NCBI GenBank assembly: GCA_963816535.1
Contig: CAWFKW010000003.1
Span: 310,001 to 374,000 of the forward strand
Origin: CAWFKW01 sp963816535
GTDB lineage: Bacteria; Bacteroidota; Ignavibacteria; Tepidaquicellales; OLB5
Direction: 5' to 3'
DNA length: 64,000 bases
The translations under genes were made by a program, and so were the position numbers. Positions 35,898 through 43,474 of the stretch are shown here, in pieces (position 1 is the stretch's first letter; each line of letters starts with the position of its first letter). A model generated the notes under the pieces. That model was not told where the DNA came from, searched no databases, and worked only from the letters and a program-made list of their open reading frames with translations.

Positions 35898-36266
35898 TTA
35901 GACGCCAAACGAGCTTCCGCAGCCGCAGGTTTTCTTTGCCGTAGGATTATTAAATACAAATCCCTTGCCGCTTAAGCCGTCCGTGAAGTCAATGCTTGTG
36001 CCTGTAAGGTATAAGATACTCTTCCAATCCACCATAACTTTGACACCGTCGTAATCAAAAAACCTGTCGCCGTCTTTTGTTTCGCCGTCAAAGCCAAGCG
36101 TGTACGATAAACCCGAACATCCGCCTCCCTTAACCCCGATCCTCAATCCGTATGTATCGGGAATGCTGTTTTCAGCCATGATCTTTTTCACTTCTTCAAT
36201 AGCTCTTTGAGTAAGCGATACTTCAGGCTTAACTTCGGTTGTCTCTAAAGTTTTTACTTCTTCCAT
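35898..36266 (-). CDS. A-type iron-sulfur cluster carrier
   Basis: This is an IscA/ErpA/SufA-type protein that passes Fe-S clusters to target enzymes. The three ligand cysteines are Cys50 (KGGGCSGLSY) and Cys114/Cys116 (CGCGSSF). The length of 122 residues fits the family. It is downstream of the cysteine desulfurase gene on the same strand, 57 bases away, with an AAAGGAAA ribosome site, and is followed by superoxide dismutase. Which A-type subgroup it belongs to is not clear. Confidence 0.94.
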   Translation of the reverse strand: MEEVKTLETTEVKPEVSLTQRAIEEVKKIMAENSIPDTYGLRIGVKGGGCSGLSYTLGFDGETKDGDRFFDYDGVKVMVDWKSILYLTGTSIDFTDGLSGKGFVFNNPTAKKTCGCGSSFGV

Positions 36267-36323
36267 GAAATATTTCCTTTGGTTTTAAATATTAAACAAA
36301 AAATTTCTAAATGGTATTGCCCG

Positions 36324-37529
36324 TTACGATACATTCTTCTCAGAGCTTTTTTGCTTTGATATAGTATAAGCCGGCGATACCTCTCTCAGACTATTAACAG
36401 TCTGAACAACTTTATTTACAGTAAAATCAATTTCCTCTTCAGTGTTGAAGATGCCGATTCCGAACCTTACCGAAGATCGTATCCGATTATCGGGAGTTCC
36501 GATAGCTTTTAAAACATGCGACGGCTCGCCTGAATCAGACGAGCACGCACTGCCGGATGACAGCGCAATTTCTTTCATAGACGTCATAAGACTTCCTGAA
36601 TCAATATACCTGAAGCTGAAATTCAGGCTTCCCGGCAGTCTTTTTTCCGGATGCCCGTTCAAATATACATCTTCTAAATTTGAAAGGATACCCTCCCCAA
36701 GCCTGTCCCTCAAAGCTTTAATTCTTTGCGTATTTTCAGCCATTTCAAGCCTGACCAACTCGCATGCTCTGCCAAATCCAACAATACCCGGCACATTTAA
36801 CGTTCCTGACCTTAATCCGCATTCCTGTCCTCCGCCGCCCATTTGAGGGTTCAGCTTGAACCAGGGCCTTTTCTTATTTACAAACAGCGCGCCAACTCCT
36901 TTGGGTCCATAGATCTTGTGGGCGCTAAAGCTCATAAGGTCGATGTTCATTCTCTGGACATCAACCGGGATCTTCCCCGCGGCTTGCGCGGCATCTGCAT
37001 GAAAAATAACCTTTTTCTCCCTGCATCGCCTGCCAATCTCCGTCACATCGTTAATTGTGCCGACTTCGTTGCTCGCAAAGATAGCGGAAACAAGTATTGT
37101 ATCTTTTCTTATAGCAGCAGTTACGGCTGCGGGATCAATCATCCCATACCTATCGGCGCTCAGATATGTTGCTTCAAATCCTTTACGTTCAAGTTCTTTA
37201 CAGCTTTCAAGCGCTACCTTGTGCTCCACGTTTGTTGCAATGATATGCCTGCCCTTGGATGCATTCGCATCGGCAACGCCTTTAATAGCAAGATTAACCG
37301 ATTCTGTCGTGCCGCTGGTGAATATTATTTCGCCCGGTTCGCAATTAATTAACGCCGCAACTCTTTCACGCGCAATCTCTACAGCCGCATCAGCTTCCCA
37401 TCCAAACTTGTGCGACTTGCTCGACGCATTGCCGTAACGCCCGGTAAAGTAAGGCAGCATTTCTTCCAAAACACGCGGATCTACCTGCGTTGTGGAATGA
37501 TTATCAAGATATATTGGGAATTTCAGCAT
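36324..37529 (-). CDS. iscS: Cysteine desulfurase (IscS/NifS family)
   Basis: This PLP enzyme takes sulfur from cysteine for Fe-S clusters and thiolated tRNA. The PLP lysine is in SFSAHKIYGPKG near residue 205, with the PLP-contacting HADAAQ upstream. The mobile-loop catalytic cysteine is in SSGSACSSDSGEPSHVL near 325, which fits the group I (IscS/NifS) type. The length of 401 residues is usual. It lies between an Rrf2 regulator and an A-type carrier, the classical isc order, although no iscU is present in the window. Confidence 0.95.
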   Translation of the reverse strand: MLKFPIYLDNHSTTQVDPRVLEEMLPYFTGRYGNASSKSHKFGWEADAAVEIARERVAALINCEPGEIIFTSGTTESVNLAIKGVADANASKGRHIIATNVEHKVALESCKELERKGFEATYLSADRYGMIDPAAVTAAIRKDTILVSAIFASNEVGTINDVTEIGRRCREKKVIFHADAAQAAGKIPVDVQRMNIDLMSFSAHKIYGPKGVGALFVNKKRPWFKLNPQMGGGGQECGLRSGTLNVPGIVGFGRACELVRLEMAENTQRIKALRDRLGEGILSNLEDVYLNGHPEKRLPGSLNFSFRYIDSGSLMTSMKEIALSSGSACSSDSGEPSHVLKAIGTPDNRIRSSVRFGIGIFNTEEEIDFTVNKVVQTVNSLREVSPAYTISKQKSSEKNVS

Positions 37530-37596
37530 TATTAATACTAAGCCCTTCTCACACTGACCCTCCCTTAACTCCGGGAATGCAGGCGTTAGACTATTA

Positions 37597-38001
37597 TTAA
37601 ACTATTTCCGAAAGTTTGGTTGTGTTAAATATATTGTTTATACTTTTCTGTATCTTCTGGAGAGGACTGCTGAGTATGCATGTATCGAACATTTTGCAGC
37701 TGTCCGGGTCTTCATGCAATCCGCAATCGAGAATATAGCTGTTTCCTTCTATCGCGTTCAAAATTGAAGAGAGGTTTATTTTATCCGGGTTCCTGCTTAG
37801 CTTATATCCGCCATACGCTCCGTGCTGCGAAACCAGGATATTTTCATGTTTAAGCCTCTGCAGGATCTTTGACAACAGATCATAAGGTATTTTATGTTTA
37901 GTCGCGATCTCTTTAGCAGAACACGGGTTATCTACTCCTGCTATAGCCATATGTTTAACGGCAATCAGGCCGTACTCGACCTTCTTTGAAAGCTTAAACA
38001 T
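37597..38001 (-). CDS. Rrf2/IscR-family transcriptional regulator
   Basis: This is a winged-helix regulator that probably senses Fe-S status. The helix-turn-helix is in the first 70 residues (CSAKEIATKHKIPYDLLSKI, then the wing GAYGGYKLSR). Three cysteines near residues 101, 110 and 116 (DCGLHEDPDSCKMFDTC) are placed as in IscR, where they bind [2Fe-2S]. The start overlaps the end of the rsmB-like gene by 8 bases. Being just upstream of iscS on the same strand, it probably regulates that operon and itself. Confidence 0.92.
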   Translation of the reverse strand: MFKLSKKVEYGLIAVKHMAIAGVDNPCSAKEIATKHKIPYDLLSKILQRLKHENILVSQHGAYGGYKLSRNPDKINLSSILNAIEGNSYILDCGLHEDPDSCKMFDTCILSSPLQKIQKSINNIFNTTKLSEIV

Positions 38002-39481
38002 AGCCTGTCTTCACCAGCCTTGCCGAGAATGAACCGTCAATCCCCTGAATATGAGGGAACGTTTCCACGCATCCTTCGGCGTTTACCAGGTCTTTTCTGA
38101 CAAACTTTGCCGCGTCATCAATTTTGAAATCAGGATGTTTTTCAAGAAAATCTTTTATGACTTCCATGTTTTCTTCCATCTCCGTAGTGCAGGTGCTGTA
38201 AACAATAACTCCACCCTCTTTTAGATAATTTGCGGCGTTGCTTAATAATTTCTTCTGCAGCTCCGCAAGCTGAAAAATATCTTCCGGCTCGCGTTTCCAC
38301 CTTATCTCCGGTTTCTTTGAAAGAGCTCCCAACCCTGAGCATGGCGCGTCAAGCAAAATCTTATCAAACTTGTTTGCCGTTATCGATGCGCTCTGAAAAT
38401 CGGTAGAGTCGTCCATCACAAACTCTATATTTGCGGCCCCGAGCCTCTCAGCTGTTTTTTGCATCATGTTTATCTTGGCGTCGTATTTATCCACCGAAAC
38501 AATCCTGCCTTTATTATGCATCAGCTGCGAAAGGTGCGTTGATTTTCCTCCCGGGGCGGCGCACATATCTAAAACCAAATCAGATTCCAATGGATTCAGG
38601 AGTACTGCGGGAATTCCAGAACTCTCGTCCTGAACGGTGTAATAACCATTTACAAAATCTTCGTCAAGATATATTTTTGACATAAGCCTGAGCGTAATAA
38701 AATAATCAATATACCTGCAAACACGCGCCGAAATATTCCTGGATTCCAGTCTTTTCATCACATCGCTCTTGTTTGTCTTAAGCGTATTTATTCTAAGCGT
38801 AAGTATAGGACGTTTATTATTTGATTCAGCAAGCTTCTCGGCTTCATCAAATCCGAATCTCTGTATCCACCTTTTTACCATCCAGTTAGGGTGAGATTGC
38901 ATTATGCCAAGATATTTTACTTCATCAATCTCGCGTGTTGGATAAACAAGCTCTTCCTTGGTTCTGATAATCGTCCTTAACAACCCGTTAACAACATCCG
39001 CATGTTTTTGGGTGCTTATCTTCTTTATAAATTCAGTCGCTTCATTAACCGCTGCATAATCAGGAATTTTATTCAGGAACAATATCTGGTAAAGCGCAAC
39101 CCGCAGCGTATTTTTAATCTCAGGCGTGCATTTTTCCCAGTTACCGCGGTAGAACCCGTTCAAAAACCAATCAAGGCGCCGCATCCATCTTATAACGCCG
39201 TGACAAATCTCGTTCAGCAAAGAGCGGTCATAATCATTTAAAACATCGGTCTTTATTTCAAAATCTATTAATTTATCAAGATAAGCGTCAGTTCTTTCAA
39301 CTCTTGTCAGTATTTTAACCGCTAAGCTACGTGCATCGGAGTATATAGTATCGCCTTTAGGCTTTTCACGCCTTTGTTTATGCTGTTGATCTGAGCCTTT
39401 TTCCGTCTTTTCCTGCTGTTTTTCAACTACAACTTCAGCCTGAACCGGAGTCCCTTCAGTATTTTGTGTATTCTGCTCCAT
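37994..39481 (-). CDS. rsmB: 16S rRNA m5C967-type methyltransferase (RsmB-like)
   Basis: This enzyme methylates a cytosine of 16S rRNA using SAM. After a low-complexity N-terminus come a NusB-like RNA-binding domain (about residues 50-175) and the methyltransferase domain: DMCAAPGGKSTHLSQL (SAM motif I), DAPCSGLGALSKKPEIRWK with one catalytic cysteine, and YSTCTTE with the second. Its length (495 residues) is above the usual 430 because of the N-terminal Gln/Lys-rich extension. The ATG at 39481 is preferred to a further upstream ATG at 39535 because a full promoter lies just before it and the upstream extension has no family similarity. Confidence 0.92.
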   Translation of the reverse strand: MEQNTQNTEGTPVQAEVVVEKQQEKTEKGSDQQHKQRREKPKGDTIYSDARSLAVKILTRVERTDAYLDKLIDFEIKTDVLNDYDRSLLNEICHGVIRWMRRLDWFLNGFYRGNWEKCTPEIKNTLRVALYQILFLNKIPDYAAVNEATEFIKKISTQKHADVVNGLLRTIIRTKEELVYPTREIDEVKYLGIMQSHPNWMVKRWIQRFGFDEAEKLAESNNKRPILTLRINTLKTNKSDVMKRLESRNISARVCRYIDYFITLRLMSKIYLDEDFVNGYYTVQDESSGIPAVLLNPLESDLVLDMCAAPGGKSTHLSQLMHNKGRIVSVDKYDAKINMMQKTAERLGAANIEFVMDDSTDFQSASITANKFDKILLDAPCSGLGALSKKPEIRWKREPEDIFQLAELQKKLLSNAANYLKEGGVIVYSTCTTEMEENMEVIKDFLEKHPDFKIDDAAKFVRKDLVNAEGCVETFPHIQGIDGSFSARLVKTGYV

Positions 39482-39485
39482 TTTG

Positions 39486-39516
39486 CAAATATACCCTGTT
39501 ATATTTCTACTATCAA
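39486..39516 (-). promoter_or_regulatory. Promoter of rsmB, predicted leaderless
   Basis: Minus-strand TTG (39516-39514) and TATATTTG (39493-39486) are 20 bases apart. Only four bases separate the -7 box from the ATG at 39481, so transcription should begin at or next to the start codon. Confidence 0.6.
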
Positions 39517-39554
39517 TGAAGTGCGACCCCACCAATACTTAACCCCACACCAGC

Positions 39555-39573
39555 CCTCCCCGAAGGAGAGGGA
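39555..39573. repeat. Small CCCTCC/GGAGAGGG palindrome
   Basis: CCCTCCCC and GGAGAGGG enclose a short GAA-containing loop. It resembles the larger CCTCTCCC/GGGAGAGG elements at 54988-55141 and is probably a remnant of the same dispersed type. Confidence 0.4.
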
Positions 39574-39661
39574 GTATTCATTCACTTATTAAAGTCTGCG
39601 GGCTAATTTGCATTTATTGTGATTTTTCTAATATTTATTTTTGAAAGATAGAAGAAAGTCA

Positions 39662-39692
39662 TTTCACCACTTAGAACACTGAGTACACTTAG
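39662..39692. repeat. Left inverted array of 9-nt units flanking the GxxExxY gene
   Basis: Read on the minus strand, the units are CTAAGTGTA, CTCAGTGTT and CTAAGTGGT followed by GAAA. They are the reverse complement of the array at 40123-40162. The array ends 13 bases before the ATG of the GxxExxY pseudogene. Confidence 0.75.
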
Positions 39693-39705
39693 CAAAGGAA
39701 AAATT

Positions 39706-40116
39706 ATGATTACTCAGAAAACGGTTAATGAAATATCATACAATATCGTCAATTGAGCAATAGAAGTTAATAAAGAATTAGGGCCCGGTTTACTTGAAAA
39801 AATATATGAAATCTGTTTGATCGATGAAATGAAAAGCCGCGGATTAGATGTGAGATCTCAAGTTTTATTACCAATTAAATATAAGAATAATACCTTAGAT
39901 GCAGGTTTAAAAATAGATATTCTAGTTAATAACCTTGTTATTATAGAGCTCAAAGCAGTAGATAAGATTGTTCCAATTTTCAAAGCTCAACTATTGACAT
40001 ATCTGAAACTATCCTGCAAGCCTAAAGGATTACTGATAAACTTTAATACAACAAACATTACTCAACAACTTGTACCATTAGTAACTGAAGTATTTTCTAA
40101 TCTCCCAAAAGAATAA
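39706..40116 (+). pseudogene. GxxExxY family protein, interrupted by an in-frame TGA
   Basis: The frame from ATG 39706 reads MITQKTVNEISYNIVN, then TGA (39754-39756), then AIEVNKELGPGLLEKIYEIC, which carries the family motif GxxExxY (GLLEKIY). The C-terminal part has the PD-(D/E)XK-like core LDAGLKIDILVNNLVIIELKA. Family members are about 125-135 residues and normally have Gly or Cys at the stop position, so a single base change explains the TGA. A TTG at 39817 could restart translation but would lose the motif that names the family. It is bounded by inverted arrays of 9-nt repeats. The family's function is not established; nuclease-like folds are suggested. Confidence 0.82.
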
Positions 40117-40122
40117 AATCAT

Positions 40123-40162
40123 CTTAGTGTTCTAGGTGTTCTAAGTGTTCTTAGTGGTGAAA
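40123..40162. repeat. Right inverted array of 9-nt units flanking the GxxExxY gene
   Basis: Four 9-nt units in tandem (CTTAGTGTT, CTAGGTGTT, CTAAGTGTT, CTTAGTGGT) are followed by GAAA. The left array at 39662-39692 is its inverted partner with three units. The array begins 6 bases after the pseudogene stop and overlaps the first in-frame GTG (40145) of the aminotransferase gene. Confidence 0.75.
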
Positions 40163-40180
40163 AACTTATTATGGAATAAA

Positions 40181-41608
40181 ATGATTACTGTAAAAGACTT
40201 AAATCCAAAATTACTTAAGGCTGAATATGCCGTAAGGGGGCCAATTGTCATACGAGCGCAGGAACTTGAAAAAGCAGGAAAGAAAATTATATACTGCAAC
40301 ATAGGAAATCCGCAGGCATTAAAGCAAAAACCGCTTACTTATATCAGACAGGTACTAAGTTTAATGGAGTACCCCGAATTGCTAAATAATCCAGAAGCGC
40401 TGAAATTATTTCCTAAAGATATAGTTGAACGCGCAAAGAAACTTCATCACATGATGCCGCATGGAACAGGAGCTTATACGCAGAGCGCCGGGACGCCGTT
40501 TATTAAGCAGGCTGTAGCCGATTTTATCAAGAGGCGCGACGGCATTCCGACTGACCCGAACCATATAATTCTCACCGATGGAGCCAGCAAGGGCGTGCAG
40601 GCCGTAATAACAGCATTAATGAAGAATACGAATGACGGGTTCATGATACCAATCCCGCAATACCCGCTTTATAGCGCTACAATAGATCTTTACGGCGCAA
40701 CTAAGGTCGGTTATTACCTTGACGAAAAGAACTCATGGCAGTTAAATGAAATGATACTTACCGAGAGCATAGCAGAGGCAAAGGAAAAAGGAATAAATCC
40801 GGTGGCGATCACAGTAATTAATCCGGGGAATCCAACCGGCGCGGTGCTTTCGTTCGAAAATATTGTGATGATACTTAATTTTGCCAAGAAACATAATCTC
40901 GCAATTATGGCGGATGAAGTTTACCAGGATAACGTTTATGCCAAAGACGCTGTGTTCCATTCTTTTGCAAAAGTAATGCACCAGATCGAAGGAACAACTA
41001 TTCCCCTGTTTAGTTTTCATTCTGTTTCAAAAGGATATATGGGCGAATGCGGTCACCGTGGCGGATACCTGGAACTTAGAAATATTCCCGAAGATGTGAT
41101 GACGCAATTTATTAAGCTGCAATCGATAAGTTTGTGTTCAAATACTGTCGGACAGTTAGTTACGTATCTGGTTGTTACTCCCCCGCAAAAAGGAGATGAG
41201 AGTTATAATCATTTTATGAATGAGCGCAGTGGAATTCTTGCCGATTTAAAAGCCAAGGCCGAAATACTCGGCAAAGGCTTGAACGAAATTGAAGGCATGA
41301 CTGTTGACATACCGCACGGAGCAATGTATGCGTTTGTTAAAATGGAATTACCGCACACTCAGGATGTTAACAAAATGTCAGCAAAAGAACGCCTTGAACA
41401 CGACACAAAGCTCGATAATGATTATTGCTTAGCTTTACTCGAAGAAACGGGAATCTGCGTAGTGCCCGGCTCCGGATTCGGCCAATTGCCCGGCACGCTC
41501 CATTTCCGTACAACATTTCTCCCACCAAAAGATGAGATAGAAGAGCTGGTTGTGAAGATGAAGGATTTTCATGGGAAGTATATGGAGAAATTGAAATCTT
41601 CCAATTAG
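40181..41608 (+). CDS. Alanine aminotransferase (eukaryotic-type ALT family)
   Basis: This is a class I PLP aminotransferase that interconverts alanine/2-oxoglutarate and pyruvate/glutamate. The segment HSVSKGYMGECGHRGGY near residues 280-296 holds the PLP lysine and is the hallmark of the ALT/glutamate-glyoxylate group shared with eukaryotes. Further motifs are GASKGVQAVI, NPGNPTGAVLS and ADEVYQDNVY. The C-terminus GICVVPGSGFGQ completes the fold. The ATG at 40181 is preferred; an earlier GTG at 40145 lies within a repeat array and would add 12 unrelated residues. It is cytoplasmic and stands alone. Confidence 0.93.
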   Translation: MITVKDLNPKLLKAEYAVRGPIVIRAQELEKAGKKIIYCNIGNPQALKQKPLTYIRQVLSLMEYPELLNNPEALKLFPKDIVERAKKLHHMMPHGTGAYTQSAGTPFIKQAVADFIKRRDGIPTDPNHIILTDGASKGVQAVITALMKNTNDGFMIPIPQYPLYSATIDLYGATKVGYYLDEKNSWQLNEMILTESIAEAKEKGINPVAITVINPGNPTGAVLSFENIVMILNFAKKHNLAIMADEVYQDNVYAKDAVFHSFAKVMHQIEGTTIPLFSFHSVSKGYMGECGHRGGYLELRNIPEDVMTQFIKLQSISLCSNTVGQLVTYLVVTPPQKGDESYNHFMNERSGILADLKAKAEILGKGLNEIEGMTVDIPHGAMYAFVKMELPHTQDVNKMSAKERLEHDTKLDNDYCLALLEETGICVVPGSGFGQLPGTLHFRTTFLPPKDEIEELVVKMKDFHGKYMEKLKSSN

Positions 41609-41613
41609 AACAT

Positions 41614-41711
41614 GTAGGGGACGCATCTTTATAACGATTCCGTTTTATGATTTTTTTATCGTTAATAGAATTTTCCGATAACCAAATAAATGGCTAAGAT
41701 GCGTCCCTTAC
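41614..41711. mobile_element. REP/BIME-like element upstream of the RAYT gene
   Basis: Inverted copies of a 15-mer (GTAGGGGACGCATCT at 41614-41628 and AGATGCGTCCCTTAC at 41697-41711, one mismatch) bound a 98-base unit. The same pair recurs 100 bases long inside the adjacent transposase gene. It lies 30 bases before the RAYT start, as expected for a REP family and its cognate transposase. Confidence 0.7.
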
Positions 41712-41740
41712 AGAAAAATAATTAGCGAATCCATTAATTC

Positions 41741-42391
41741 ATGAAAGACCGCAAACGAAACAGATTAAAGGATTACGATTATTCTCAAGGCGGGTGTTAT
41801 TTTGTGACAATTTGCACAAAGGACAGGATGAATCATTTTGGAGAAATTGTAAATGGCGAGATGATATTGAATCCGGCTGGTAACATTGCGTATAAAATGT
41901 GGGTAGGTTTAGAAAATATTTGTGACAATATCGCTTTGGATGCGTTCGTAATAATGCCAAATCATATTCATGGAATTGTAATAATTACAGATGATAATGT
42001 AAAAAAGAAATTTGTACCCGTAGGGGACGCATCTGCGGTAAAAATAATAAATGAAGATTTTTCAACAAGGAATGAAGAAAATCCCAAAGCCGGGATCAAT
42101 CGTGAGATGCGTCCCCTACAGGAAAATGATATAAAATATGACCGTACAAAGATGATTCTTTCAAAAATCATTCAGGCGTACAAGGCGGAAACAACAAGAA
42201 GAATAAAAAGAATATCAAATATAAATTCAATCTGGCAACGTTCATTTTACGATCACATCATCCGCGGAGAAAGAGACTTTTTCAATATCCAGGGATATAT
42301 TCAAAACAATCCTATGCAATGGGAATGGGATGAAGAAAATATATTGTGTTTGAAAAAAGCGCCGGGAACGGTCGCGGCTGTTCCCTACTAA
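41741..42391 (+). CDS. REP-associated tyrosine transposase (RAYT)
   Basis: This is a Y1 HUH-type single-strand transposase domesticated with REP palindromes. The HUH motif is PNHIHGIVII near residues 75-84 and the catalytic tyrosine is in GYIQNNPMQWEWDE near 189-202. WQRSFYDHIIRGERD is a further typical segment. Residues about 93-130, between these motifs, are encoded by an in-frame copy of the REP-like element that also lies upstream of the gene, and replace the variable loop of the family. The 216-residue length is near the family average because that loop is normally variable. Its activity is unknown, but no catalytic residue is lost. Confidence 0.92.
   Translation: MKDRKRNRLKDYDYSQGGCYFVTICTKDRMNHFGEIVNGEMILNPAGNIAYKMWVGLENICDNIALDAFVIMPNHIHGIVIITDDNVKKKFVPVGDASAVKIINEDFSTRNEENPKAGINREMRPLQENDIKYDRTKMILSKIIQAYKAETTRRIKRISNINSIWQRSFYDHIIRGERDFFNIQGYIQNNPMQWEWDEENILCLKKAPGTVAAVPY
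42020..42119. repeat. REP-like palindrome inside the RAYT reading frame
   Basis: GTAGGGGACGCATCT (42020-42034) and AGATGCGTCCCCTAC (42105-42119) are perfect inverted copies of a 15-mer, spanning 100 bases. The reading frame passes through without a stop. Confidence 0.85.
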
Positions 42392-42451
42392 GATTGTTCT
42401 CCTTTAAACGCTTACAACTGTATTAAGGCATTATATTCTGAAAAATTTGGT

Positions 42452-42459
42452 TAAATTTG
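42452..42459 (+). promoter_or_regulatory. Putative -7 element (TAAATTTG) overlapping a TTG start candidate
   Basis: TAAATTTG lies three bases before the ATG at 42463. A -33 TTG is not evident. If used, the transcript would begin at the start codon. Confidence 0.35.
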
Positions 42460-42462
42460 GAA

Positions 42463-43395
42463 ATGGCGGGCAAATCAAAAAATATACTTGTCACAGGCGC
42501 ATCAGGTTATGTTGGACCTTATGTGATAAGCGAACTTGTTAAAAAACAAAAGGAAATATTTGATGTTAATATTTTCGCTGTTTATAATACACAAAGGGTT
42601 GCTCCTGATGGTATAACCCCGCTCAAATGCGATATCAGCCGGAGCGGAGACGTTGAAAAATTATTTACTGAAATATGCCCAACCACCGTTATGCACCTGG
42701 CATCGGGCACGCCTACAAGAATTTCCGGGAAGCCTGACGATTACATAAAAAAAATTAACATTGGCGCAACGGAGCATATCGCAAAACTATGCGCTTCTAA
42801 TGGCGCGCTGATGATATTTACGTCCAGCGACCTGGTTTATGAGGCAGGTTTGAACCTGGATGAAAATAATGCAGCGCTGAATCCACTGACGCTTTACGCC
42901 CAAACTAAGCTGGAAGCCGAGCAGGCGATCAAAGAATACGCTAAGAAGTATCTCATTTTCAGAACAGCCCTTGTATACGGATTCTCAAGAACATCATACA
43001 GATCTTTTTTTGACGATACGTATTCCTCATTGAAAGAAGGCCGGCCCGTTAAGGCCTTTACGGATCAATACAGGAACGCAATTTATATAGAAGATGCCGC
43101 TAAAATAGTTTCAGAAGCGGCATTCCGTTATGAAAAAAACGATACAGTTAATCTTGGAGGGTATGAGTACCTATCAAGATATGACATGTGTTTGTTAATG
43201 GCCCAAATGTATGGCCTCAGCGGGAACCTTATCATTCCTGCAAGCGCAGACGATTTTAAATCATATCAAATGGTGAAACAGATCAATCTTAATATCTCCA
43301 AACTAAAAGAACTGGGTTTTGAAACCCGCCCATTCCGCGAAAACCTGATTCGGGCAATGAATTATATGCCTGCCGGGGTCTCCTCCACCGCATAA
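42463..43395 (+). CDS. NAD-dependent epimerase/dehydratase (RmlD-like SDR)
   Basis: This is a cytoplasmic extended short-chain dehydrogenase. The nucleotide-binding GASGYVGPYV is at residues 12-21 from the ATG, FTSSDLVYEAG near 122-132 supplies the serine of the active site, and the YxxxK motif is YAQTKLEAE near 146. NRNAIYIEDAAKI resembles the sugar-epimerase substrate region. The fold and size (310 residues) fit dTDP-4-dehydrorhamnose reductase-like or UDP-sugar epimerase proteins. A TTG at 42457 is also in frame but is part of a promoter-like box. The sugar substrate is not clear. Confidence 0.88.
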   Translation: MAGKSKNILVTGASGYVGPYVISELVKKQKEIFDVNIFAVYNTQRVAPDGITPLKCDISRSGDVEKLFTEICPTTVMHLASGTPTRISGKPDDYIKKINIGATEHIAKLCASNGALMIFTSSDLVYEAGLNLDENNAALNPLTLYAQTKLEAEQAIKEYAKKYLIFRTALVYGFSRTSYRSFFDDTYSSLKEGRPVKAFTDQYRNAIYIEDAAKIVSEAAFRYEKNDTVNLGGYEYLSRYDMCLLMAQMYGLSGNLIIPASADDFKSYQMVKQINLNISKLKELGFETRPFRENLIRAMNYMPAGVSSTA

Positions 43396-43474
43396 TCTTC
43401 ATTAAACTTTTTTGCATTTAAAATGTCAAACCTGTAAATTGACTGCAAATTGCAGTTAAAACATAACGCATTTT

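Noticed and set aside
39754..39756. Selenocysteine or other recoding at the TGA in the GxxExxY gene
   Set aside because: No obvious hairpin follows the TGA, the family has no selenoprotein members that I know of, and TGA serves as a normal stop elsewhere in the window.
39662..40162. 9-nt tandem units as a CRISPR array
   Set aside because: Units are too short, directly adjacent without spacers, and inverted around a gene; no cas genes are present.
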